From Spirogloea muscicola (taxonomy: Eukaryota; Streptophyta; Zygnematophyceae; Spirogloeales; Spirogloeaceae): a stretch of DNA of 17,546 nt. The stretch is taken from contig WELB01000123.1 of the NCBI GenBank assembly GCA_009602725.1, positions 285,640 to 303,185 of the forward strand. The letters run 5' to 3'. Of the stretch, positions 8,131 through 16,083 are shown piece by piece; the stretch's first letter is position 1; every line of letters begins with the position of its first letter. A model generated the notes under the pieces. It saw nothing but the letters and a program-made list of their open reading frames with translations. It made no database searches and was not told the origin of the DNA. Made by a program: the position numbers and the translations under genes.

Positions 8131-8754
8131 TCCTAACAAGGATGGCAGGCAAAACGTCGTCGCTGGTCACAACAGCTCTCAGCGCCTGGCAGTTGCCAGC
8201 AGAGCCAGTGGCAGCGGCCAGCGTCACGTTGGCGCTCAGAAAGAAGGCGCGAGGTGCTCATGAAACGAAGGGAAGGCCAAGCCGAGCCAACACACTGTTC
8301 ACCTGCTGCGCAAGAGGGCACGGTCGGATGCGCGCCCGATGGCAACCTGGGGCACCCGCGTGTGCTGCAGTCTGCGCCGCTGTGCTGCAGCAGCCGTCCC
8401 TCGGCGGCCGAGCTGAGCTCACACCGCCGCCGCCGCCTTCGCCGCCGTCCGGAGAGCCGGGCCGCCAGCGATGGCGCCGCAGGCAGCCAAGGAAGCCCGT
8501 CCGCCTCCACGCCATCGCTCCGGGCGGCCAGCCGCTGTCGCGACTGGGCAACGGCGCCGCGGGAGGCGGCGCGAGCTCCGGCGTGGGGGCGGGNGCCGTC
8601 ATCGCCCGTGCCGCAGCGCCTGCAGCCGGGCCCGGGCGCGTTGGCCCGCCCTCGTCAGTCTGCATGCCCCTGGCTGCCTTCCACAGCCGCTGGCAAATTC
8701 TCAGCAGCCGCAAGCTCTGACGAAAGTGCTCGCTTCTTCATCGTCAGGCGCGCG
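8131..8754 (+). promoter_or_regulatory. CpG-rich 5' flank of the F-box gene
   Basis: G+C and CpG rise sharply here and lead into the F-box ORF at 8755. Long open frames on both strands (for example 8142-8720) follow from the base composition, with Arg/Pro/Ala-rich translations. A single undetermined base sits at 8594. I see no defined promoter element. The call rests on position and composition only. Confidence 0.35.
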
Positions 8755-9001
8755 ATGAGGCCCGCCGCCATGGACCGCCTGCCGGACGAGTGCCTGGCAG
8801 CGGTGCTGGCGCGCGCCGCCGCCAGGCACGCCTGGGCCGCCCTCGTGCGCGTCTGCCGCCGGTGGGCGCCGCGTCGGTAGAGCGTCCGTCACGGAGATAG
8901 CGCTGGACAGTCGGCTGAGATACGCCCCCGGCCCGGGCGAGCCGGCCGTGCTCGGCCCCGCGCTGGCCGCCGCCTTCCCCGCGCTTCGGTGCCTTTTGGG
9001 T

Positions 9002-9007
9002 CTTGTG
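9002..9007. repeat. Target-site duplication, copy 1 (CTTGTG)
   Basis: CTTGTG recurs at 9266-9271. Removing 9008-9271 leaves one open frame through the LRR sequence (LGLVLASLSLHFD), which supports this short 6-bp duplication. Confidence 0.6.
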
Positions 9008-9265
9008 TCCTGCTACCGTATGCGCTTGTCTATGTCCCTACAGCGGTCCCAGGCGATTGCTTTGCATCGCCGGGCTGGTCGCGCCCTTGCAGCAGCCTCT
9101 GGTTTGCGCAGCGGGGTTGCTCTTCCTCCCCTCAGCTCATCTGACTTCCTACTGCTGACTCGGGGGTATTGAGGGCGCCCTGTCTGCCTAGCCTTTGGCT
9201 CCGTCATGAACACCTGTATGCATCTGGCTGGCAGTTTACAGCCGGTTTTTTAATATCAGCAGCCG
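9008..9265 (+). mobile_element. Retroelement 3' end, variant D, in the F-box pseudogene
   Basis: Coding remnant: MRLSMSLQRSQAIALHRRAG, then RALAAASGL and SSDFLLLTRGY-stop (TGA at 9170-9172). It matches the C-terminus of the longest copy. The 3' UTR is unlike variants A to C. It carries TATGCATCTGG, a GGCTG/CAGCC hairpin with a longer loop, then TTTTTTAATATCAGCAGCCG. Short CTTGTG repeats flank it. A second copy of the same 3' end lies on the minus strand near 12000-12050, so this variant is a real recurrent unit. Confidence 0.75.
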
Positions 9266-9271
9266 CTTGTG
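9266..9271. repeat. Target-site duplication, copy 2 (CTTGTG)
   Basis: Partner of 9002-9007. At six bases it is shorter than the octamers at other sites here and could in part be chance. Confidence 0.55.
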
Positions 9272-9576
9272 CTGGCGAGCCTCAGCCTCCACTTCGACTT
9301 GCTGCCATGCCATCGCCCGCCCAACGACATCCACCACCTGTCTGCGATCTCGACGCCTACCAACTTGCGAGTCGAGCTAGCGAAAGTGGAGGATCCAGTG
9401 AGATCGACGTCGCGGACCTGCAGCGCGACTTCCAGGCTCTTACTCTGATCAGCAGCTCAGTGCGAGCGCTCAATTTACGCGACAGGTCGTGCCTCGTCTT
9501 GCCCCTGTCTGTATCGCTCGCTTTACGGCTCTCGAGAGCCTTGCCCTGATCAATTCGCGAGCCTACGGTATATTCA

Positions 9577-9623
9577 GCTTTGCCAGCCCCTCTTCTCAAT
9601 GGGCGAGCACCTTCTTCTGCTGC
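9577..9623 (+). mobile_element. Very short 3' tail, variant B
   Basis: It starts inside the hairpin (GCTTTGCCAGCCCC) and ends CTCAATGGGCGAGCACCTTC then TTCT. Only the last 47 bases of the element are present. The next retroelement copy starts immediately after it. Confidence 0.75.
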
Positions 9624-9880
9624 AGAGGTCCATGGCCCGGGCGCTGCACCTTCGTGCCGGCAGAGCCCTCGCTGCTGCCTCTGGCTCTGGCCAGGGGACC
9701 CACTTCCAGGGGCCCAGCATCTCTGATCTGCGGCTGCTTAGCAGGGGTTACTGAGTGTCTCGTAGCTGCTTTGTTTCTGTTTCTTAGCGCTTCCCCTGGC
9801 CCCCTTCTCGTACTCTGTCATTCTTTTTCGGGCTGGTTGTTCCAGCCCTTATTCTCAATGGGCGAGCACTTTCTTCTTTT
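9624..9880 (+). mobile_element. Retroelement 3' end, variant A
   Basis: It codes for QRSMARALHLRAGRALAAAS, then GSGQGTHF and SDLRLLSRGY-stop (9721-9753). The variant-A UTR follows: GTAGCTGCTTTG, TTCTTAGCGCTTCCCC, ACTCTGTCATTC. The hairpin is GGGCTGG TTGTT CCAGCCC and the terminus is AATGGGCGAGCACTTTCTTC. It is joined directly to the 9577-9623 tail on its left. Confidence 0.8.
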
Positions 9881-9940
9881 CTAAGGGCGAGCTCTTTCTC
9901 TTTGTTAGCCCCTCCTTTTCTATGAGCGAGCAATATCTTA
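9881..9940 (+). mobile_element. Two fragmentary 3' termini
   Basis: TCTAAGGGCGAGCTCTTTCT and then TAGCCCCTCCTTTTCTATGA with GCGAGCAATATCTT look like two successive worn copies of the last 20-40 bases of the element. They lie between two longer copies. Confidence 0.55.
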
Positions 9941-10111
9941 TTCCAGGACCCTAGCCTCTCTGATTTGCGGCTGCTTAGCAGGGGTTACTGAGTAATTTGT
10001 AGCTGCTTTCTTTCTTTGTGTGCTTTGGTTTCTTAGCGCTTCCTCTGGCTTCCTCTGGCCCCCTTCTCGTTCTTTGTTCATTCTTTTTTGGGCTGGCTTG
10101 TCCAGCCCCTA
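9941..10111 (+). mobile_element. Retroelement 3' end, variant A
   Basis: It begins with SDLRLLSRGY-stop coding (about 9957-9990) preceded by a short CAGGACCCTAGCC stretch. It has the full variant-A UTR with a duplicated CTTCCTCTGG, a TTTGTTCATTC block and the hairpin GGGCTGG CTTGT CCAGCCC. It stops at CCTATCCTCAA, short of the GGGCGAGCAC terminus, where the long copy begins. Confidence 0.75.
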
Positions 10112-11543
10112 TCCTCAACGCTGAACGACATGCAGCTGGCAACCGCCATGCTGACCCGGTGCATCGCGCAGCGGCCCCACTACCTGGCCCGCACCGTCCT
10201 TCCCTCACCGGCGGTGACGGCAGCGTATGAGGCCTTCGACACCGGCATCATGGCGGCCGCAGCCTCCCTCGTGCAGCACCCGGCGTTCCTCACCACCCAA
10301 GCTGCGCAGCTGCAGGCCAGCCTGCCGATCAGTCGTGGCGGCTTGGGACGCCGCTCAGTTGCCCGCGTCTGTGAGGCGGCCTTCCTGGGAAGCTGGGCGC
10401 AGGTGGCCGCCCCCATGTGTCAGCGGTTCCTCGTGCACGGACAACGCGCCCTGGAGCGGGCGGCAGCCGATGTGGAGACAGGCCAACTCCCCTTCCAAGT
10501 CGCCCTCCGCACTGCCCGCGACAGGCTCCTGCAGGTCCACCCCAACATGTCCGAGCAGACTGTTCCTTTCCGGCACCTCGCCCACACTCCAGACCTGCGG
10601 GCTCAGGCACGCTTCACGGCGTTGGTCGAGAAGGCGGTCTCCGACCAGGCGGTGGAGCTTCTCCCTCCGTCTGACGTTCGCGGGCGTGCTCGGCTTCTCT
10701 CCGCCTCTTCCCCTGGGGCGGCGGCGTGGCTCCAAGCGCTCCCACTCTATGCCGCACTTACCATGCCCGACGAGGTCTACCGAACAGCGGTGCATCGGCT
10801 CTTGGGGCTCCTCCCTCCCTGCCTTACAGGTGTCACACAGTGCGAGTGCGGCGCCCGGCACGCCGACCCTGCGGAGCTGGCCGCGCACATGCTCCGTTGC
10901 GCCCACGGAGGCGAGAGGACCGCTTCCCATGATCATTTGCGCGATGGTATGCAGGGGGTGTTCATAGAGGCGGGCTTCAAGGTGGCGGTGGAGTGCTCCT
11001 CAGTCATGCCCATCCTGCGGGGCGAGGACGGCCGGTCGCACACCCGGCGCGCCGACCTGGTCGCTATCCTGCCCAGCGGCGGTCCCCGCATCATCACTGA
11101 TGTGGTGACAACGGACAGCTACGACTCCGGCAACCCCACCAGGTCGGCGTCGTTTGCAGGGCATGCGGTCGGCCTGGCAGCCCGGGCAAAAGAGAAAAAA
11201 TATGCCGATCACCCGGTCGGTGATGAGTTCGCGGCCCTGGCGATAGATCTTCACGGGGCCTTCGGCAGCCGCTGGCTGGATCTCCTCCAGCGGCTTGCTC
11301 GTCAGGCTATTGATCGGCGGTCGGGTTCGCCCGGGGCGCTGCCCGGCTTCAACGCCGCCGGGTCGCTCGCCCAGGTCGTTCGCATGCGCTTGGCGGTATC
11401 GTTCCAGCGATCCCTTGCCCACGCTGTCCACACGCGCGCAGGACGCGCTCTGGCCGCGGCCTCCGGGTCTCGGCGGAGTGCCTCCTTCCCTGCCTCGAAG
11501 AAAAAGCTACTCGGACCTGATGTTGCTCACTCGCGGGTACTGA
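10112..11543 (+). pseudogene. RT C-terminal part, Cys/His finger and restriction-like endonuclease
   Basis: The open frame spans 10088-11566 because it runs in from the neighbouring tail, and residues are numbered from 10088. Order: RT post-thumb region with LPISRGGLGRRSVAR and AAFLGSWAQ (about 79-105); finger C252-x-C254 with H267 and C271; then the endonuclease core with RADL (D323), ITDV (D338) and the KEKKY lysines (368-371). These fit a PD-(D/E)XK nuclease as in retrotransposons that nick their target through a C-terminal restriction-like enzyme. GDEFAALAIDLHGAFGS and WLDLLQRLARQ follow. The conserved ending SYSDLMLLTRGY-stop lies in another frame. A one-base slip in the A run near 11497-11508 separates it, giving an aberrant tail to 11566. 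Whether this is a mutation or a base-call error cannot be decided here. The clade is not assigned. Confidence 0.8.
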
Positions 11544-11570
11544 GCTTCCCTAGTATATTGTCGTGATTGG

Positions 11571-11578
11571 TAGAGTAG
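11571..11578. repeat. Target-site duplication, copy 1 (TAGAGTAG)
   Basis: It pairs with TAGAGGAG at 11744-11751 (7 of 8 identical) around a minus-strand insertion. Joined, the host UTR reads like variant B (GTAGTGTAGTCC in the other copies). Confidence 0.7.
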
Positions 11579-11743
11579 AAAGGGCTCGCCCATTGAGGAT
11601 AGGGGCTGGACAAGCCAGCCCAAAAAAGAATGAACAAAGAACGAGAAGGGGGCCAGAGGAAGCCAGAGGAAGCGCTAAGAAACCAAAGCACACAAAGAAA
11701 GAAAGCAGCTACAAATTACTCAGTAACCCCTGCTAAGCAGCCG
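11579..11743 (-). mobile_element. Nested retroelement 3' end, variant A
   Basis: On the minus strand: CGGCTGCTTAGCAGGGGTTA then CTGA (end of the ORF), TTTGTAGCTGC, CTTAGCGCTTCCTCTGG, hairpin GGGCTGG CTTGT CCAGCCC, and terminus CAATGGGCGAGCCCTTT. It is inserted head-on into the 3' UTR of the long plus-strand copy, so it is younger than that copy. It nearly repeats the 9941-10111 unit, including the doubled CTTCCTCTGG, which suggests a common source RNA. Confidence 0.8.
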
Positions 11744-11751
11744 TAGAGGAG
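11744..11751. repeat. Target-site duplication, copy 2 (TAGAGGAG)
   Basis: Partner of 11571-11578 with one mismatch. Confidence 0.7.
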
Positions 11752-11846
11752 TCCTTCCTCGGCTTCTCATTCTTCGGCTTTGGACATTGTCCATTCTTTT
11801 TGGGCTGGCTTTGCCAGCCCCTCTTTCTTTATGGGCGAGCCTTCTT

Positions 11847-11868
11847 CAATGGGCGAGCCCTTTCTTCT
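11847..11868 (+). mobile_element. 22-bp terminal fragment of the element
   Basis: CAATGGGCGAGCCCTTTCTT directly follows the terminus of the long copy. It duplicates only the last bases of the element. It is the shortest unit seen here and could come from slippage or a very short template jump. Confidence 0.6.
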
Positions 11869-11997
11869 AATATCTTATATCGTTCATGCTTTATCCCAGT
11901 CTCCCAGATGGAAAGCTGCTGCATGATGATGGTACGGAGGCTCGCAAGCTCCCGACATTCCCCTGCGGGGCTAGGCATTGACCGCTCAAAAAAGGAT

Positions 11998-12050
11998 GCG
12001 GCTGCTGATATTGAAGAATCGACTGTGAACTGCCAGCCAGATGCATAGGA
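11998..12050 (-). mobile_element. Retroelement 3' end, variant D fragment
   Basis: On the minus strand, TATGCATCTGGCTGGCAGTT, then CACAG, a T-rich stretch and AATATCAGCAGCCG repeat the 9215-9265 end with few differences. The stem is slightly weakened (GGCTG opposite CAGTC). The remaining bases, 11869-11997, match nothing recognised. Confidence 0.65.
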
Positions 12051-12058
12051 GGGGAAAA

Positions 12059-12152
12059 GCGCTTCCCCTGGCCCCCTTCTCGTACTCTGTTCATTCTTTT
12101 TCGGGCTGGTTGTTCCAGCCCCTATTCTCAATGGGCGAGCACTTTCTTCTAA
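12059..12152 (+). mobile_element. Retroelement 3' tail, variant A, upstream of the BAG gene
   Basis: CGCTTCCCCTGGCCCCCTTC, TCGTACTCTGTTCATTC, hairpin GGGCTGG TTGTT CCAGCCC and AATGGGCGAGCACTTTCTTC are near-identical to 9800-9876. No duplication can be aligned at its edges. It lies about 390 bp before the BAG start codon. Confidence 0.8.
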
Positions 12153-12541
12153 AAAAGAACCTTCGGGAGCCGCCCGGAGTACCCCCGCACCTCCCGCCTC
12201 CCTCCGTTTCTTTTGTTCCCAGAAGACTCTAGTAGCTCCTCCCCTCCCTCCCCGCGGCCCCTTCCGAGCTTCCCCTGACCCCCTCGCCCGGGGCGCCAGC
12301 GGGCCTCCCTCCCCCCTCCCTCCCCGTCCTCCGCTTTGTCCTCTTCGCGGCCCTCTCGCCTTCCGGCCCCACCTCCGCCCTCCTAGGCTCCGCACCACAG
12401 CCCCTCTTCACCGTCAGTTTTCGCCGCTTCCATCGCCGCCGTCCTCTCCGACGCCGCCGCCCGCCGCCGGCCCGCCGTCGCCGCCCTCCTCGCCGGCCCT
12501 GCCCGACGCAGCTCTCGCCGCCACCTTCGCCTTCGCCAGCC
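12153..12541 (+). promoter_or_regulatory. Pyrimidine-rich, CpG-rich 5' flank of the BAG gene
   Basis: The plus strand is dominated by CCTCCC, CGCCG and CTCCG words and runs straight into the start codon. This fits a CpG-rich promoter and 5' UTR. Open frames on the minus strand here (Arg/Gly-rich) are composition artefacts. I can name no TATA box or other defined element. Confidence 0.45.
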
Positions 12542-14684
12542 ATGGGTGGCGGCGCCTTCTTCGAGGACCTCTCCGCCGCACCCAGCGCCTGGCCGCCAGT
12601 CCTGCCACAGGCCGGCCTCGCGCGCGGCAGCCCTTTTGCGCCCGCCGCCGTCGACCTTCTCCGACGGCAGCTGGCCGCAGCACGTCCGGAGAAGCTGGCG
12701 GGCGAGCGGAAGCTGGCCGGGGGGCAGGCGCGTGCCACCCGAAAGGACAAGGCCGTGGCTGCACACGATGCGGATGTTCCGCACAAGGCTGCCTATGGTC
12801 TCGGTGCGCGGCGCCCTGCGGAGACTGAGAGGCCAGTTGTTGTACCAGTGTATTGGCCGTCGTCCAAATCCAGTGGAGAAGCGAGCACCAGCAGCGCACA
12901 GCGCAGTGAACGGTCTACAGTACCAGAGGTGGTGACAGAGAGCAAGCCTCAAGTTGTGCCAGTGCCGGTGAAGAAGGGTAAGGGGGAGGCTGGCGGTCCA
13001 AGCACTCCCACCAGGCTGCGGATGGAGCTGCCAGCTGCTGCAACCAAGATCCAGGCGGCATTCCGGGGCCATGCCGTGCGCGCCAGTCGGCCCTTGCAGC
13101 AGCTGCGCAAGCTCGTGAGCTTGGCGGGCTCCTTGAAGGACCTGCAGGCATCTTGGGAGACGGAGGATAAGGAACTGCTGCGGACGGATGCCAAGGTCGG
13201 CCGGCGATGGGCAGAGCTGGTCATGAGTCACCTCCTTCAGCTTGACAGCATCCAGGTATTGAGCTGCATCCAGTCAAGGCCATCTGCTCAGCTTGTTATG
13301 TTTCTGCACTACATGTTATCCCAACATGGCCCATTGAGGCATGCTTGCTGAGACTAGTGCAGCAGAGTGCGTGATGGAGATGGACTGACAATGTTGATGC
13401 CCTGGCTTGTCTGAGATTCAGTTGTTGTTGTTGGAGAGAATTGATTTGTGTTGTATCTGCATCTTACATGCATCTGCATCTTACCCCATGCGAGCATTAC
13501 TAAGAGATAATATGCATGTCTGTCCTGTTCTATTGCAGACTACCAATGCATCAGTGAGGCAGCGTCGCCGGGAGTTGGTAAAATCTGCAGTGGCTTTCCA
13601 GGAGGCCATCGATGCAGCAGTTTCCAGCAAGCCCTCAGAGGCAGCATCTGTCGAGACCCCTGCCACAGAGCTGAATGTTGAGCTGACATCTGGCTTGGAG
13701 TCGAATTCACCAGCTGAAGACTTGGTCACGGAGTCTGCCTCCAATGCCAGCATTGCTCATGGAGTAGAGCCATCACACCAAGAGCCAGTAATAACCTGCA
13801 AGTCTCAAGTACCAGAAGTACCAGAGGGTGCTGACAGTGTATCATCGGATGAAGGCAACACAGTGCCTGAGGCTGAGGCTAGCAAGACTGTGACGGGCAT
13901 ACCCTCAGAGCTACCTGCCAGCAGCCACCAGAAACTGGAAAGCCAATTCCTGGAAAGCGAGGGGCTACCGTCTACCTCAATTGAGCAGAAAGCAGAGGAC
14001 TTGAGCAATTCTGACACTGTTGTAGCACAGCCTGTGGAGGCAGCTGCAGAGCTTAGTAGTCCGGCAGCTGAAGCTGAGCAGTCCACTGATGCAGTTGCCA
14101 CTAAGCTGGAGGGCCTTTGCGGAAGTGGGCAGGAGGAAACTGCTGATATGACTGCAGATTTGGCAGACAACTCTGGGCCACAGCAGCAAGCGCCTCAGGA
14201 GCAGGAGGAGCCGAAGCAGCTACTGCCACCACCGCCAAGTGAGCAGCCAGCACAGCAGCCACTGCAGCAACTGCCACAGCAGCAACCTTCAGAGCAAGTG
14301 GCAGAGATATTGCAGCAGGATACATCTCTGCAGCCAGTACTACAGCCAGTACTAGACTCGCATCAGCAGCAGCAGCAGCAGCAGCAGCAGCAAGATGAGA
14401 TATCGAAGGAGGACAGCAAGGCGCTTGCCATCAAGTATTTGGTGCAGAAGGTGCAGCAGCAGGAGAAGGATAAGGCGATGCTCAAGCTGACGGCAGACCT
14501 CTACCAGGCTGCACTAAGTCGCTCTCTCAGCGATGTGAAGGCCCTGAAGGTTGCCCTGGCACAGCAATGTGGCGGCCAAGTACCCCATGTGTCTGACTTG
14601 AAGACAGGCCACTGTGCTGGCCACAGCCACCTGCAATTGCCATCAAATCCCCACCAGGCGCTGAGCTCCAATCTTAGTCGGTAG
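12542..14684 (+). CDS. IQ-motif and BAG-domain protein (Hsp70 co-chaperone family)
   Basis: Two exons, 12542-13255 and 13539-14684, join in phase 0 to give about 619 residues. The start is the first ATG after the CpG-rich leader, in good context (CAGCCATGG). Residues 1-165 are low-complexity. An IQ motif, KIQAAFRGHAVR, lies at 169-180 and fits IQxxxRGxxxR, a calmodulin-binding signature. A BAG domain follows (about 185-265), with LVSLAGSLKDLQASWE, LLQLDSI and VRQRRRELV. This IQ-then-BAG order is that of plant BAG5/BAG6-type proteins, which in the family bind the Hsp70 ATPase domain and release nucleotide. From about 270 on the chain is acidic, Ser/Glu-rich, then Gln/Pro-rich, with ten consecutive Gln (514-523) and a predicted coiled segment (about 527-570). 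No signal peptide or membrane segment is seen. The biochemical role is inferred from the family. Confidence 0.85.
13256..13538 (+). other. Intron of the BAG gene
   Basis: The donor CAG/GTATTG follows the LDSIQ codons. The acceptor TCTATTGCAG precedes TTNASVRQRRRELV. Without splicing, the upstream frame ends at 13351 and the BAG helix is lost. With splicing, the LDSI...RRELV spacing typical of the BAG domain is restored, which is strong internal support. Length 283 bp. Confidence 0.85.
14364..14393 (+). repeat. CAG trinucleotide run (ten glutamines)
   Basis: Nine CAG codons and a final CAA code for ten Gln in the BAG protein, inside a wider Gln/Pro-rich tract (about 14180-14400). A near-pure run is likely to vary in length between strains. 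Confidence 0.9.
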
Positions 14685-15683
14685 TTGGCAGAGATGCTGG
14701 TGATATTCGGCAGGGCAAGCCTTCAACACGCTATAGCCAGATGCAAGTCTCTGCTCGGAGGCCTTCACATCACTGCTGATTATGCCAGTCAACGTTCTGA
14801 CTGAAGAACTGTATGATTAGAAACCGCTCACAAATTAATACTTGCACCAACTTATGTTGAATGAGTGATCAAGTTGCCGATTCCATCTTGTTGATCCTGG
14901 GCAAATTGTATCAGTGAGTAGTAGACTGCGGTAGACATAGCCATAAAAAAAATCAGTTGAAAGTGGTTATCACAATCTCTAAACACGCTGCACTTTATGA
15001 CATGCCCGCCTTGATGGGGCGGGCAGTAGCAGGCATCCAGATGTTCATCTCATGCACACCTCTCTACATAGTTGAGGTACCGTTACTCATAGGTCAGGAC
15101 TTGGGGCAGTTGGCGTTTTCAGTAGGCACTTTAAAACTAGGGGATGATGACCACTTGAGGGGCATTTACTGAAAAGTCACATGGAAGATGTGATAACACC
15201 TGCTCAAATGCAACATTCACCAATCCCCTCGAAGGATAGAACCAGCTACCAAGACTGCAGAGGCGTGACTCCGTGGAACTGGCAACCTTCACTAACTATA
15301 ATGTGGGAACATACATAAGCTGCCACAGGCAAGACTATTTCCATCCTTCTGGCCTTAACTTAGTCGAAGTGTGGCAGTACGAGAAAACTGAATACTGTGG
15401 TGGGGCTCTGAGCCAATGAAACAATGACGTGCAACTTAACTAAGTGCTGCTCTGATAACTGTGTTGGCCTGTACGGTAGTGCAGTCGTTCGATTCCTGAC
15501 TGTCAAATAGTGACGTCTTCCCTTGTTCGTAGCACTGAAGACTGGCTCTTCAGAAGGGCAGCGCCAAGCGTGGCAATCTTGTGCAGGTGAACACGTATGA
15601 GAAGAAACACGGCGGCAGGAGGGGTGAGGCTATGGCCTGGGGCGTTGAGCTGCCCTCTCATACTTGGTGGACTTCACGATCAG
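14685..15683. other. BAG gene 3' flank, then unassigned
   Basis: The first few hundred bases should contain the 3' UTR, though no clear TGTAA polyadenylation word stands out. Base composition is more AT-rich than in the flanking retroelement clusters. A 71-codon frame at 14957-15172 matches nothing I know. No gene is called. Confidence 0.4.
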
Positions 15684-15770
15684 AGACCTTGTCCATTCCT
15701 TGTTGGGCTGGCCTCTCACAGCCATTGCCTTACTTTGAAAGAGCTCTATTTGGTCATCAGCCCGGATTGA
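15684..15770 (+). mobile_element. Retroelement 3' tail, variant C
   Basis: GACCTTGTCCATTCCTTGTT, then the GGGCTGGCC/CACAGCC hairpin and a CATTGCCTTACTTT trailer. The same order recurs on the minus strand at about 16100-16175 and in the split tail at 16994-17205. The terminus differs from AATGGGCGAGC, so this is a separate subfamily. Confidence 0.6.
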
Positions 15771-15935
15771 CTGACTGAAAGAGACGTACAGAGGTCTTAA
15801 TCAATTGGATCCGCTCCAAATCTTTTTCTATCTATTCTCTTGCTTGGGTGAACAAAATGCGCCTTGCCTTGTCGTGCACTTGTGGGCAGACCGCACCTTA
15901 GCTGACTGCCTCCGGCTTTTGACAGGGTGACGTCT
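15771..15935. other. Unassigned gap between retroelement pieces
   Basis: No coding or repeat signal is recognised in these bases. Confidence 0.3.
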
Positions 15936-16083
15936 TTTCCGCCTGTTACTTACTGCAGTTGTTGACCAGGAGTTATTGAGCGTGTGCTCGCAGTAGGTCA
16001 TGGAAAGTCGAGTCGTATCTTTGCGACTTCCGGCCTCTTGGACCTTGTCTTCTGGTCATGGCTGGCCGCTTACAGTCATCGAC
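15936..16083 (+). mobile_element. Retroelement C-terminal end and UTR, variant C
   Basis: LLQLLTRSY-stop coding at about 15952-15980 matches the SDLxLLTRGY ending. The following TGCTCGCAGTAGGTCATGG resembles the bases after the stop at 210-240. GACCTTGTCTTCTGG and GGCTGGCCGCTTACAG then form the variant-C tail region. Confidence 0.6.

Larger units (their letters stand above)
8755..9574 (+). pseudogene. F-box/LRR gene copy, interrupted and truncated
   Basis: The start at 8755 or 8770 gives MDRLPDECLAAVLARAAARH and LVRVCRRWA, a recognisable F-box, the SKP1-binding part of SCF ligase receptors. One frame away, from about 8873, EPAVLGPALAAAFPALR matches the LRR gene at about 3080-3130 (EPAVLGPALIATFPALT). 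The retroelement piece 9008-9265 splits it. LASLSLHFD, HHLSAIS, TNLRVEL, DLQRDFQ, SSVRALNLRD and FTALESLALINS then continue the homology with LSLDF, SLLSAIT, TDLRVKL, KLQRAFG, NVVRALTLDN and FTALESLTLIDS. There are at least three frameshifts. Homology ends about where exon 1 of the relative ends, and a retroelement array begins at 9577. No second exon is found in the window. Confidence 0.75.
10112..11846 (+). mobile_element. Longest retrotransposon copy, 5'-truncated
   Basis: This is the best-preserved non-LTR element here. It covers the coding part to 11543 and the UTR beyond. The variant-B-like 3' UTR (TAGTCCTTCCTCGGC, CGGCTTTGGACATTGTCC) is interrupted by a minus-strand copy at 11579-11743. 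It ends with hairpin GGGCTGG CTTTG CCAGCCC and ATGGGCGAGCCTTCTT. The palm with its YxDD motif is missing, so this copy cannot move by itself. The left end is fused to the previous copy's tail without spacer. Total length excluding the nested piece is about 1.57 kb. Confidence 0.85.

Noticed and set aside
8142-8880. Long open frames on both strands before the F-box
   Set aside because: They are Arg/Pro/Ala-rich, overlap each other and follow from high G+C. Only the F-box part from 8755 has a recognisable motif.
9565-11880. A target duplication around the whole plus-strand array (TATATTCA on the left, TATATCGT on the right)
   Set aside because: Only five bases agree and the right edge is uncertain, so it cannot be used as evidence for a single insertion event.
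11829-13231. Long minus-strand open frames opposite the BAG gene and its leader
   Set aside because: They are Arg/Gly-rich shadows of CpG-rich DNA and of the BAG exon, and part is antisense retroelement tail.
14957-15172. 71-codon open frame after the BAG gene
   Set aside because: No motif, no splice support and ordinary length for chance. Left unannotated as a gene.
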